The translations under genes and the position numbers were made by a program. DNA of 64,000 nt, taken from assembly GCA_947095585.1 (NCBI GenBank), contig OX352762.1, positions 91,920,249 through 91,984,248 on the forward strand, given 5' to 3'. A model generated the notes under the pieces. It saw only the letters and a list, made by a program, of their open reading frames with translations, did not search any database and was not told the DNA's origin. The DNA is from Nephrocerus scutellatus. Taxonomy: Eukaryota > Arthropoda > Insecta > Diptera > Pipunculidae. Positions within the stretch are counted from its first letter, which is position 1. Each line of letters begins with the position of its first letter. Below, piece after piece: positions 9,851-21,300 of this stretch.

Positions 9851-10059
9851 CGCATTTAGTAATACCATTTAATGTATCAGCACCCTATTGTATATTAGAC
9901 AGTTCTTGTTCATGCTGTCAGTTGTAATGTCAGAAATATATATTCTGGTCTTTCTCTTCTTGGCCATCTTCGAAACGAATAAGTCGTGTTTTAATTTTGC
10001 TCCTGCCTAAAGATTCATTTTCCACTGGATAAATTTCAACAGGAATTTCAACAGGGGCT
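9851..10059. other. Short non-coding spacer
   Basis: Sequence between two blocks of the GTCY-associated repeat. No coding or RNA signal was seen. Confidence 0.3.
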
Positions 10060-10150
10060 CCATCCATTGATCGCAAGATTCTACGACACACCGACCGACC
10101 GACTGCCGACCGACCGACATACATACGGACGTGCCACGGGCAAGTGAAGT
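10060..10150. repeat. GACC microsatellite block of the GTCY-associated element
   Basis: Contains GATCGCAAGATTCTACGACA, a run of GACC/GACT tetramers (10087-10110), ATACATACGGACGTGCCACG and GGCAAGTGAAGTTAATATA. The complement of the last block is found at about 51783-51802 next to a longer GTCGG array, so the two loci share an element. Confidence 0.65.
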
Positions 10151-10154
10151 TAAT

Positions 10155-10455
10155 ATATAGAATTTAAAAATGGGACCAATCGAACCATCCTTGTCAGTAG
10201 TGGAGCCAAAAAAATGATTTTTCCATAAAAGTACAAAAGAGGCGTTCGTAAAAGTGGGCGGGTCCAAAATATAGGTACTAACTAAAAGGTGAAAATTAGG
10301 TCTACACAGACATGCAATTTTAACGAGCGTGGTCCTATTTAAACGGAAGTTACATCAAAATATACTCATTTCATATGATTGAGGTTTTTCATACAAAAAG
10401 AGGCGATTATGGGATTCCATTGCTCAATTGGTTTTTATTCAGAAATGAGTTTTTT
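10155..10455 (+). repeat. Partial copy of the foldback-like element arm
   Basis: About 300 bp homologous to 42075-42355. Shared landmarks in order are AATCGAACCATCCTTG, CATAAAAGTACAAAAG, AAAAGTGGGC, GTGAAAATTAGGTCT, CATCAAAATATACT and GGGATTCCATTGC. It lies between the GTCY block and a SINE, so three repeat families abut within 600 bp upstream of the GST gene. Confidence 0.7.
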
Positions 10456-10467
10456 TTTAAATTATAG

Positions 10468-10641
10468 TGGGCACCGTGGCTCAGTGGAACTGCGCGTGGC
10501 TACTGAGCAGGATCGTGGGGTAAATCCCAGTAACACCCAAAGTATTTTTCACGGTGTCCCACCTCTCGCGAATATGTGACAAACGTTCCGCGAGTAATGA
10601 CTTGTCACGGAAAGCTTCGCAATTCGCCGTTCGGATCCGGC
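10468..10641 (+). mobile_element. tRNA-derived SINE, family B, copy 2 (3'-truncated)
   Basis: Starts GCACCGTGGCTCAGTGG (A box) and has a weakened B box (GGTAAATCCC instead of GGTTCGAATCCC). The body matches the family through CACGGAAAGCTTCGCAATTC and GCCGTTCGGATCCGG, then stops near 10641 without the GTCTGTCGCGCC tail. The damaged B box suggests that this copy is transcriptionally dead. Confidence 0.75.
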
Positions 10642-10846
10642 GGATATCGTAAAAACCTATACTATCGATACATCAAAAACACAGAGTAATAAGTAAAATT
10701 ACCCCAGTTGAATAAAAAAATAACGAGTAAATTTTTTACCTATACTTCTTTCTAAATTTAATAACAAAACAGACGCTATATATTCGGCGGTTATACTGAA
10801 GCAGTGTAGCTACAGCCTTATGATGCAGTTTTAACTTGGATTTTTG

Positions 10847-11000
10847 AGCTGTATTTTATATGAATTCGTATTGGGAATTACAACACCAATTGCACTGTCA
10901 AATTCCTTTTTTGGAATTTGAAAACCTGCTGTTTGGCTGGTTTTAGCTGGTTTTAACATTCGAATTCCTTATTCGGATTCCAATTAAAAAAAATACAGCT
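10847..11000. mobile_element. MITE (CTGCTGTTTGGCTGG family), copy 1
   Basis: A 154-bp element with ends AGCTGTATTTT and its complement AAAATACAGCT, and the family core GAAAACCTGCTGTTTGGCTG. Sister copies lie at 44487-44634, 45793-45924 and 46085-46215. Its right edge is about 260 bp upstream of the GST start codon, so it may lie in the promoter or 5' UTR of that gene. Confidence 0.7.
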
Positions 11001-11260
11001 TTGATGTTTTATCTTTTTTGACATACCTTTCGTCAGACTGCTGATTTTGTGTTTAATTATTTGGTATTTGGTTGCTTTGCTCCGGTGCCGGGTTCTTACG
11101 TTTACTTTTAGCACAGAAATTGTTCGTTTTTCGACAGCGATCACGCGTTTTCAGCTTTTTTACGAAGAAAATTTGTTTTTTTTGTCTTGTGTGCAACTCC
11201 GGAATTTACTTTTAAATTCAAAAACATATCCCTTTTTTTTAAAGAATATCGTTCGTTGCA

Positions 11261-12273
11261 ATGGGAAAACCATGTCTGTACTATGCCCTTTTTAGCCCTC
11301 CAGCAAGGGCTTGCATGATTACAGCTAAACTAATTGGATTGGATATCGACTTGAAGTAAGTATGTATACAAATGTATTTAGTTCACCCTTTAATATCTAG
11401 ACACCATGGCACTTCTACAGATTCGTTGATTTCTCCAAGAAGGAACATCTAAGCGAGGAATTTATAAAGGTATGTAAATAAAGTTGTTAGTTATAAAGAA
11501 AGTTCTCATTGATTTTTACTATGCCCAGCTTAATCCGCAACATCAAATTCCTGTTTTTATTGATGAAGATAGTGAGGTATATATCGACAGGTAAAAACAC
11601 AAGTTTCTGAAATTGTTTTATGCCCACATTTCATATTCGTTTCGTTTTTACAGTCACGCTATTATGGCGTTCATGGTCTCCAAGTATTCCAAATCAGGGA
11701 GTCTGTATCCAAAGGATCTGTCGAAGAGAGCACGTGTAGATCACCGTCTGCACTATGAGAATGGCGTTCTCTTCCAAGTGGTTAAGGATTTCGTGGTGCG
11801 CTTCCTCGGTGCTTTCATGCTTTGTTTAAATTTCACTCTAAACATCTAAATTTCGATCTTCGATCTTTTCTAATATTATGCTATACAGGCGCGCAATATT
11901 TACGGCGGTGAAATAGAGTTTAACCCAAAATCTATCGAAATGTGCCACAACGCGTATGGATATTTAGAGAAGTTCCTTGAAAACAATGACTTTGTGGTCG
12001 GGAAAGAAATGACTATTGCTGATATTTCAATTCATACCACACTGATTACTCTCCATCGATTGGTGTCAGTGGATGCCGACAAGTAAGAAACATTATACTA
12101 AATATTCAAACCGTTGCACATTAAAATTTTACAGATATCCAAACATTGTGGCATGGATGAGCCGCATGAAGGCACTTCCAGACAATGAAGAAGTCAATGA
12201 AAAAGGAGCCGAGACGTTGTATAATCGTATAACATCGGTTATGGCCGATAATAGGACAAAAGCTCAAGACTAG
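11261..12273 (+). CDS. GstE13: Glutathione S-transferase, epsilon class, GstE13-like
   Basis: Cytosolic GST that conjugates glutathione to electrophiles. Six exons: 11261-11355, 11421-11469, 11529-11590, 11654-11795, 11889-12082 and 12135-12273, all with GT-AG borders and matching phases. The product is 226 aa, the usual length. The thioredoxin-fold N domain has Ser12 in YYALFSPPARAC (expected catalytic residue), the LNPQHQIPV loop with cis-Pro56, and the glutathione-binding DSHAI at 68-72. The helical C domain has an N-capping box, T-I-A-D (158-161). The sequence pattern and the SPPARAC start resemble Drosophila GstE13 more than the intron-poor clustered epsilon GSTs. ATTAAA-like signals lie about 55 bp after the stop. 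No other GST is in the window. No frame damage is seen. Confidence 0.93.
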
Positions 12274-13895
12274 AATGTCCTATAATATACATATTTCTGT
12301 AACTATTGCAAGTTGTTGGCTGAACAATTAAATTTTTAAATGGAAGTAATTTGTCTAGTAATTCAGAGTATCATCAGTATCGTTATATATAACAACGAAA
12401 ATGTGTGGATGTGTATTCGCGATTAACTCCAACACCATTCATCCGATAGAGCTGAAACTTTGGTTTGCGGTTCTAACAACAATGATCAATATACAGCCTA
12501 CCAAGTTGGAAGATGTTTGTATTAGTTTTTTCGTAACCCATTTGAGGAACCTCCAGTTTGCACCATTCAGTTTTTCTAAATAAAAAAGTAGCCACACCAA
12601 TAAGCAATAAGATATTAGCATTCGTTTATTTAAATTTCATAATACATCACATAGTTTTCTTGCTTCATGTACACTAAACGTTTTAATTATGTTGCTTTGA
12701 TAAGTCTAATAAAGACACAAAACGTGCTTAGCTTATAGGTATATAAAAATATTATAATAATAGGCACAGATATATAAAGGTTTTTGTAGAAGAAATAAAT
12801 TAAAAACATATTGAAGGGAAAAAGGAAATTCCTGTGATGGATTAAGAAAAAAAAGTAAACTTAACCTTTTAGTATTAGGAAAGGATCATAATTAGCGTTT
12901 CAAATGTATTTTCACAAAACTGAGGGGAAAAAATAATCTTAACAAATAGTGAACAAAAAAATGGTTGTTGCTTCTTATATTTAAAATGAAATTATTATTT
13001 GTTATAGTGTAATAATTGTTCTAATATACAAATTTAATTTACAACTTACATTCTAATACATACAACATAATATTATAGTAAGTATTTTAGGTGCTTTACC
13101 AATTTTTGCGGCCAGTTTAGTTTCGGTATAATAAAAATTTTAATATTTTTTTTTGTTAAATTACGATTATCAGGTAACTAATATTATTACTTTTTCAATT
13201 GTTAATAGTCCTTCTGCATACGTAGACACAAAATATCTATTGAGCATCATATTTATGGAGTTTTTTCTTTTTGTTAAAATTCTATTAAGGAAACCAATTT
13301 CGTTTGTTAAATGAAAAAAAAATAGTTACTGACTTAATTGTGCAATTGCAAATGTTGTGCATATGTGTAAAATAATTTGGGTAAAACAGTGGACAGAGAA
13401 ACTCTTTCGGGAATGTGAATGTGTCGTTTTAGAGTTTTGCATATGCCAATGCGAAAAGCTTTTTTTTCGTTAGAGCTTCAACCAACTTCCTTTTTGTCTT
13501 TGCCTGGCCTCCCGTAGGAAAAATAGTAATTAGCTATACTATGCATTTATAATTATTTACTTCGCCGTATTTATCTACTAGTATAGTCTGCCAAACGTTT
13601 GTGACAAAAGGTGCTGATGACGCGATTATAGACAGTCATGTCCTAAGCCTCTCGCATCACAACTGCTATCTTATGCATCCACGTCGCGTCACTGGAAACT
13701 CGGCTAAATCAAGTGAACGATGTCGGTACCCAATCCGATTTGTATTGGGTCGGGGCTAAATAGGAAGGGGAGTTGCCTTGGTCGGCGGCGCTTCATTTCG
13801 ACCTATGTTGCGGTTGGCAAATCAACACTCAACTGAATTAATTGATTCTTGAAACTAATACAAGCCTCGGATACATATCGAATTTATTAACAATG
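12274..13895. other. GST 3' UTR and AT-rich intergenic sequence
   Basis: The first 60-100 bp are probably the 3' UTR of the GST. The rest is very AT-rich with homopolymer runs and no supported gene. The frames at 12401-12583 and 12439-12621 lack any recognisable domain. From about 13600 the sequence is less AT-rich and may be the 5' untranslated region of the RTE-like LINE that follows. Confidence 0.5.
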
Positions 13896-13899
13896 ACCT

Positions 13900-14790
13900 T
13901 TGGCCCATGGAAAAGGACACGTTTTGGAGAACATTGACACGCTCGTCAAGACAACAACGCTTGCATAATTAACAAAAGAATTTCGTAAATACCATATAGA
14001 GATTCTTGGTGTTAGTGAGGTGAGATGGCCTGGAGTAGGGGAAAAACGAACATCTACCGGCGAGTTTCTAATTTTTTTGGGGAAGCCTGCAGAAGAACAC
14101 CATGCGAATGGAGTGGGATTTCGGTCGTTACAGGACTGGCAAGCAATATCCGATAGAAATATTATTGCTGGATTTAAATCTGCTGTTCGACAGGTCGTGT
14201 TTGTTCAAGTTTACGCACCAACGGAACGCCACCTCTGGAGAAAAAGACACGTTACATTAGATCAACTACGGAAGAGTGACATCGTTATTTTGATGGGTGA
14301 CCTACCGCAAAGGTAAGAAGCAATAACAGTGATTGGGAACATGTCATGGGAAACCACGGCCTTGGCTCTATGAATGACAACGGTGAAAGGTTTGCTGATC
14401 TATGTTCTGATCGCAACCTAATCATTGGAGGCACAATTTTCCCCTCACAAAAACATCCACCTGAACCTCTCCTGATCACATGTACAACAACCAGATTGAT
14501 TACATCGCTATAAGCCGTAAGTGGCGATCATCGTTGCTGGACGTTAGAACCCGAAAAGAGGCTGACGTCTATAGCGACCACTACCTTGTGGTTGGCAGTG
14601 TGCGATAGAAGCTCGCGGTCCACTCAACCACACGAAGTCAAACAACGACAAAGCCAGCTGTAGCAGCACTGAAAGACCCAGATGTGAAACTGCAATATGT
14701 ATCCCGCATACAATAGTCTCTCTCTGAGATACAGCCCCAAACCCTAGAGTATACATGGGAGAGAACAGTAAATGCGTATTTTCTGCTTAG
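13900..14790 (+). mobile_element. RTE-like LINE fragment, endonuclease domain
   Basis: APE-type endonuclease pieces in several frames: EFRKYHIEILGVSEVRWPG (about 13980-14035), VFVQVYAPTERH (about 14199-14234), IVILMGDLPQ (14282-14311), then MGNHGLGSMNDNGERFADLC with LIIGGTIF (about 14344-14440), NQIDYIAISRKWRSS (about 14488-14535) and SDHYLVVG (about 14577-14597). Proteins with this layout are often called 'craniofacial development protein 2-like' and belong to RTE/BovB-type LINEs. The copy has several frameshifts and stops and no adjoining reverse transcriptase. It is related to, but clearly more diverged than, the copy at 21490-23910. Confidence 0.75.
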
Positions 14791-15640
14791 CTACTAGATA
14801 TGCACATTTACTTTGTTTCAGCAAATTAGAAGCAGTTGAGGTAAAAAGATGTTCGTCTTTCGCGATGATTACAAGTAGAGTTTTGTTAATTCGACACAGT
14901 CAAGTGTTGTCCTCTATTACAAAAAATATTGTAGACTAACTCACAAAGTAAACAACTTAGTTATCAGAGTTGGGGTGTGTTCAAGCCACTTGCACCGCGA
15001 TCTGCATGAGTGTATTGTGCCCCCTATTTCTATTAGTTTTTTAATAAACCCATTAAAGCCTTTGGCTTTGAATTTGTAGTCATCGTTTCTGATCGTGATT
15101 TTGCCTATGATTTTAAGCCTTTTTTGTATTAAGGCTGGGCAATCTGCTCTTCTTCATTGTATCATTGGAAAGGAATCAGTAATGAAGAGACCTGCAGATA
15201 CTGTCTCTCATTACTGATTCCTATTTTATGCAGATGGTAGTTGCTAGTGGTGTTCGGAACTATCGAATAAAAACTATCGACTTATTCGATATCAAAATCG
15301 TTCAATTACTATTTTTCAGAAAGCGTTCGTTCAAAACAATCGAAAGAAAAAAAACCATTCAAATGTTTCACTATGGATAGTCCGTTTTTTTTTTACTTTG
15401 ACCTTTGAGGGTTGAGATTGAGCCTTGACTGAATGATTTTTGTTTTGTGCATGTGCGTGCTCTCTGCTCCGCAAAAAAATGTGTATGTATACATTTGTCA
15501 TTTAATGTTCAACTTTGGACTATCGGATGGAAATGTTCGAATGGTTTTACGTTTGAACAAATGATTTTTTCATTCGTTTGGACGTTGGACTATCGGCTGC
15601 AGCAAATGAATGGTGATGATAATACCATTGATAAGAGGAC
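14791..15640. other. Intergenic, no gene recognised
   Basis: No domain, splice-bounded frame or clear repeat unit is visible. The stretch 15240-15610 repeats TCGAATG/ACTATCG-like words irregularly (for example GGACTATCGG at 15518 and 15590) but not as a regular array. Confidence 0.35.
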
Positions 15641-16770
15641 GAACAAGCAGGTTTCCGCACTGGATCCACCTGTGTACACCACATAAACACCCTGCGAATC
15701 ATTATTGAACAGTGCGTTAAATTCCGGTCACCAATGCCCCTGCTGTTCATCGATTTTGATAAGGCGTTTGACAGTCCACAGAAGAGTCATACCCGATAAA
15801 CTAATAGCTATTATTAAAGGAACCTATGATGGCTCTTAATGTCATGTGCTGCATAGAGGAAAGCTGTCAGAGGAATTCAAGATCCTAAGTGGGGTACGAC
15901 AAGGTTGCATTCTATCGCCGATACTCTTTTTGTTGGTGATTAGCTATGTGCTTCGCGCAGCTTTATCTACTGGAAACGGTGGAATTCGTTGGAGTCTTAC
16001 ATCTCAACTCAAACATCTGGACTACGCTGACGACGTTTGTTTACTCTCACACAGGATTATGGAGCTGCACCAAATGACAACAAATGTGGACAGGGAGGCA
16101 AATGTTGCGGGTTTGAAGATTAATACTGGCAAAACCAAAATCATCAACCTCGGCTCTAACTCAGTAACTCAAGTTAACATTGCTGGACAGCCGGTAGAGA
16201 GAGTAGAGAGTTTCCAATATCTTGGGAGTATTGTCTAGACCGAAGGTGAACCGAACAGGACATTGTCAACCGAACCGGCAAAGCAAAATCAGTGCTTTGA
16301 ATAATGTCCATGATATGGCGAAGCAGTGCTTAAACACCGAGCTGCGACTGTTCCGTTCAAATGTTGAATCTGTGCTGTTGTGTGGGTGCAGCACTTGGCT
16401 ACTATCACAAAAAGATTACAAACTTTCGTAAATAGGTGCCTAAGGGTTTTCTGGCCTAACCGTATCTCTAAAGAACATCTTTACCAGAAAACGGGTCAGG
16501 AACCAATAGGCACAACCATCCAACGACGGAAGTGGCAGTGGATTGGTCATACACTCCGAAAAGGCATCAGTTCCATAGTAAACTACGCAATGCAGTGGAA
16601 TCCGTTATCTCAGGATGGTAGAAAAAAGGGTCATCCGAGAAAGGAGGAGGCACAGCAATTGGGGAAGAGTTGGAGAGAGCTGAAGCTCATTGCCAGGAAC
16701 GGCACGCGATAGCGGGTAGGCGTAGTAGAGGCCCTAAGACCCACAAGGGGATAAAGGACATAAAAAAAGA
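15640..16770 (+). mobile_element. RTE-like LINE, reverse transcriptase and 3' end
   Basis: A 5'-truncated copy of the element at 21490. After decayed upstream pieces (15640-15845), the frame 15846-16238 carries SGVRQGCILSPILF (box B) and LDYADDVCLLS (YADD box) and ends at FQYLGSIV. A frameshift follows at about 16236. The C-terminal region then continues (16380-16712) with RCLRVFWPN, W-x-W-I-G-H-T-L-R and GRKKGHPRK, as is usual at the end of RTE-type ORFs. Downstream are a short 3' UTR (GGGGATAAAGGACAT) and A-rich sequence near 16761. From 15846 to 16210 it is very close to 23540-23900. Confidence 0.85.
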
Positions 16771-17751
16771 AGAAAGAGTACATGTGTTAATGAGAAAACT
16801 GCACCTAGCATTATGGGAAATCTTTCTATAGAGCCATATCTACATTGCGAATATTTGGACACACTAACTTTTTGGAGCTCTCTAAAGGCAGTACACCTTT
16901 AAATTTTAATACAACTAACAAAAAAATTTAAAATAATATATAAATATCAGATAAGATAAAATTAAGTTTTAGGGCCTTTTTTGCTCTTATGTGGTTGAAG
17001 TTTAGGAATTTCTTTGCGTGTTTTAGCCCCTCTGTTTCTATTATCAAGTAACCAAATGAGAGGTTAAACCCTGTATCAGCTGATTTTGTAATATTGGCTA
17101 AAATTTGCCCTTGGTTGAGAAGGAGGAGATGTAGTGGTCTAGGCTTATAAATACAATTCGTTAGCTTTTTTAAACTTTAAAGAATGAGTGGAAATAGTTT
17201 TGCTGTAAAACATTATATACGAAGGAGGTATGCAATTTGCCGTCAAAAATGCGCTTATCGTAGCAATTAAAACTACCTGGAATAAAATTGCGCATTAGTA
17301 TATACAGTCATTTGAAGGCAGCAAAATTGTTACGTGAAATGTAGAGAGAGATTACAATTCTTAGTACGATTCGATTTATGATCGAATATATAAAGTTCTT
17401 TCTACAACAAATATCAACAATCAATTAGTTTTTTTTTATTATTATCTCCACTGCCTGAAATCGACTGAACCAAATTAAATGTGCATATTTTATATGTAAA
17501 ATAGTCTTTAAAGGCAAATAATAGTTAAAGTAGCACTTGTTGGTTCATTCGTGCACATTTCTTTCCCTTGTCTTACTTTTTAAAAATGTACCTTACTTTT
17601 CGCTTCTGGAATAACAACCGGATAAACAGATAAATCGGAGTGTATTTAAATACGGGTTCTACGGGAGAATTTACTACTTTGACATGCCGCCATTTTGGTA
17701 TTAGCTTAAATACAAAAATGCTTTTCAAATGCGATAATGAAGAACATAATT
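16771..17751. other. AT-rich non-coding; includes connecdenn 3' UTR
   Basis: The right part, read on the minus strand, follows the connecdenn stop codon and should be its 3' UTR. A T-rich tract containing TTTATT (AATAAA on the minus strand) near 17435 is a possible polyadenylation signal about 315 bp after the stop. No other gene is seen. Confidence 0.45.
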
Positions 17752-18318
17752 TTAATCGAATATTGTCCAATTGTTCATGTTTGGTGGTAACTTATTAGAA
17801 GACGAATTATTATTGTTCAGAGTTTTCGTTGCTGCAAGCTTATTCGTGTGGTGGATGGACATTATAGATGCTGCTTTGTCTTCGGCTGCTGCAGTTGCCG
17901 TCAGGGTGAACTGATCGAGACCGTATTTGCGCAAAAGCTCATAGTCATCTTCCTGCATATTTGGGGCGATATTATTGGCCGGCGGCGATGATCCTTTCGA
18001 CGCTGGCAGAGTATTTCTTTGTTGTGGCGCAAAATATGGGTATAGTGGATTACTCACACTCGAACCGACCATCGTTGCCAAAGGAAGCGTTGTTGATTTT
18101 GCTGTACCCTGACCACCACCAGCTCCCAGCGTCGGCAATGGCTTTGCGTTTTGATTTAACGGATCGAAATCTTCCAAATCGAAACTTGCATTACTGCTAT
18201 CGTCCAGCGATATTAAATCGTTCATTGTTTCATCTTGAGATATTGATATTGTAGGCGGTGCCGGTGGTGGTACTGATGGCGGTTGCAGGTAGTGCTGTTG
18301 CTGCAATGACCTCAGCGA
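17752..18318 (-). CDS. connecdenn: connecdenn terminal exon with endocytic motifs
   Basis: 567 nt including the TAA stop. Starts SLRSLQQQHYLQPP. Contains LISLD, which fits the clathrin-box pattern L-hydrophobic-x-hydrophobic-acidic, and FDLEDFDPLNQ. The protein ends NNWTIFD, a W-x-x-F-acidic motif of the type that binds the AP-2 alpha-ear. These fit the known clathrin/AP-2 binding of connecdenn proteins; no binding is shown by sequence alone. Confidence 0.88.
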   Translation of the reverse strand, partial: SLRSLQQQHYLQPPSVPPPAPPTISISQDETMNDLISLDDSSNASFDLEDFDPLNQNAKPLPTLGAGGGQGTAKSTTLPLATMVGSSVSNPLYPYFAPQQRNTLPASKGSSPPANNIAPNMQEDDYELLRKYGLDQFTLTATAAAEDKAASIMSIHHTNKLAATKTLNNNNSSSNKLPPNMNNWTIFD

Positions 18319-21300
18319 CTGGCAGTTTAGGGGGAAGAAAAATTTATGATGGTAAATACTTTTTCTTTCGCTTTAAATTTGAACTCATCAATGCTTAAGA
18401 AAAACAAGAAGAAATATTTATTAAGAGAATTAAAAAGTAAATGTTAATGTTAAAAAGAAAACAAATAACAGGAAACCAAACTTGCAACAAAAATCCATAA
18501 CCGAAATGAAATGTGATATGACAATTGTTGACAAATTTTAGAAATCGTTATGGAGCGTCGAGGACAGCTTACATTGATGATATTAATGGGAGGTAAGGAG
18601 AGGATTTTCTGGGGAAACAATTACATTTTTTAACTTTCTGGTATTTAATTCACTAACACTGTTTAATTGACCGGAAAGTATGTGTGTGTGGCATCACTAC
18701 ACTGATGAGCGTAATAGTTGGCCTTAATACTAGTTTTTGTCATGAAATGGCTATTTCCCTAGGGGTACATCAGTAAACCAGAAGTCAAAATGCAGGTACA
18801 TACTGCCTAGTAGAACTGATTTTTAGAAGAGCTAGCTGCATTTGTTGAATAATTCACCCCTGACGACATTTGTTATAAATATCCAAATTGGGATGCCAAA
18901 AACGAAAGTTTAATCAATGATAAATTATTCCAAATGTTAGCCGACAAAAGCTGAAGGACTTTGTTAACTATTGGCACTGACACTGAAATACTGACACACT
19001 GACGCTTTCATCTTAGTATGATGTGTGGGCAAGTTCGCTTTATATTACATATACGAGCGCTATACTGGCACCTCGCAAAGAGGCTCGTATATACACCGCG
19101 GTGCACTAAATTAGAAGCAGGCAATTTAATGAAGTAAAAGTTATCTTTCTCCTGTTGAAGTGAGAGAGAAAAAAAATGGTAAAAGAAACAGCGGTTCATG
19201 TTGAATACAATGGTCAATTCCAAAATTTTAAGAGAAAAAGCTTACGGTAGTTTTATGAAACTTTAACTGAATGAGTCAGAATGGCATGCATTTAAATTGG
19301 TTCATAAGATTCGAAGCAGTCAAAGTATTTGTGAAGTGGTTAACTTTTTGTATAAAAAGTTAATTTTATAAAAAAAAAAAGTTTTCCTAAAGATTAGGTT
19401 TTAAAAAATTGTTTGACATTGTCAGAGAAGGAAAAAAATAGAGGTTTACAATTCGGAAGGCTTGTCTAAGCGCGCTATCGCATGCAAGATCAATCGGAGT
19501 GATCATTGTGTTGGCAATTTTTTAAAGGATCCGTAAAAAGTACGTGCAATAATACAAAGGAAATGTTTTCACGGCTCTTGCAGCAACGGAAAAACGAAAA
19601 ATTGTCAAACCTCAAGCCTCCAATGTAGCTATTTCGACAGCTAAAAAAAGAAAAGCTGCTGGTGGTGTAACCGCAAGTAAATCTACCGTTCGACGTATGG
19701 TTCGTAGTGCCAAACTCCCCAAGCAACTGAAGAAAAAACCACCACTTCGCTTCGTGCTTCGCGAAAGATGCAACGCTTACAATTCGCGAAAGACCACAGC
19801 ACCTGGGATGTGCAACAAGGAGCAAGTTCGAAAAACTGTAAAAAAGTAGTATTTCCTGAGGAAAAAAAATTCAGTTTTGATGGACCGGATGCTAAAACCT
19901 TTACTTCCAAGACCTAAGAAAAGAGGAGCTCTTTGGCCATGGTTTGTGGTGCAATATCTTATTATGGCACCATCGACTTAGTGGTACAAAGATCAAAATT
20001 ATAGGAAATAGCTACAAAGCTTTTTCGAAAAACCACGATCTCTTTGGACCACTTTCACGTTCAAAGTTCACTGCTCAACAAAATGTCACAACTGAATTAT
20101 TAAGAATACCCTGTAATATTAAAACAAGAAATATGTATTAGACAATTGGACTTATAATGTGCACAAGCTAAAGGGATTTGCACGCACAGCGTGGGCGTTA
20201 GGAAATAAGGGAGAGGAACAGATGAGATGTCTGTGTGTCTTAAACGACTGAAGTTCATACAAAGCGGAAACACAGAATCAGGCAATTCATTCCACATAAC
20301 TATTGTTCGGCTAAAGAAGGAGTCTCTGAATTGGTTTATACGTCCGAAGATAGGCTTAATGGTGGACCCGTGGGCTCGAGTTGAGGCACGAATGGGAGAA
20401 TGGGCGGGATGCATCAGGATATTTCTTTTGAAGACCGCTTGTGGAAAAAGCGAAACATTCCTACGATTTTCAAGCGATTCGATTGTTTTCGCGATTCGAA
20501 ACGTCACCAATAAGTTTTAACGCGCGGTTCTGAACTCTGTCTAGTAGAGGCAATGTGGTCTTGGGGGCACCTGCCCAGACAATACAGTTGTATTCAAGTT
20601 TAGGGTAAGTATACGCCTTGTAAATAGTAGCCGTGGCTCAGTGGAAGTGCACATGGCTGCTGAGCAGGAGGTTCAGGTTCGAATCCCAGCAACACCAAAA
20701 ATATTTTTCACGGTGTCCCACCTCTCGTGAATGGGAGACAAACGTTCCGAGAGTAATACCTTGTCACGGAAAGCTCTTCTCACAATTCGCCGTTCGGATC
20801 CGGCCTTCAATTGTAGGTCCCTTCCATTTGTGTCCAAAAATTAAAATGCGCAGCACAAATGCTCCCGAGAAGTTAGGCCTTGGACCGCAATGGTCTGTCG
20901 CGCCGAATAATGTTATTATTATTATAAATAGTAGCTAGATCGGAAGGAGTGAAGTACATCTTGCACCGTTTTAGGAAACCTAAACATCTCGCAGCATTTT
21001 TGGCGATGGCAAATATGTGGTCGTTCCAACGAACCTTGTCGTTGATGCACATACCGAGAATTGAGAGTTTTCCAGTTTCTTTGATGTAAGAACCATTCAT
21101 GGATAAAGGTTGGGGGTTTAAATTACGCTTGGACGACAGGAGACAGCATTGGGTTTTAGAAGCGTTAAATTTAATTCTATTACGTAGTCCTACATTGTTA
21201 TGCTGTTATAAGGAGAATACAAAAACACGAACGAGAAGTCTCTGAAGCAAAGCAAGAAATGATTAAGGCTAACTTAAGGCTTTCGGGATCTGCATTGCGA

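Noticed and set aside
16222..16431. Separate 69-codon gene
   Set aside because: It is the frame-shifted continuation of the RTE-like LINE C-terminal region.
17961..18254. Plus-strand 97-codon frame
   Set aside because: Antisense shadow of the terminal connecdenn exon.
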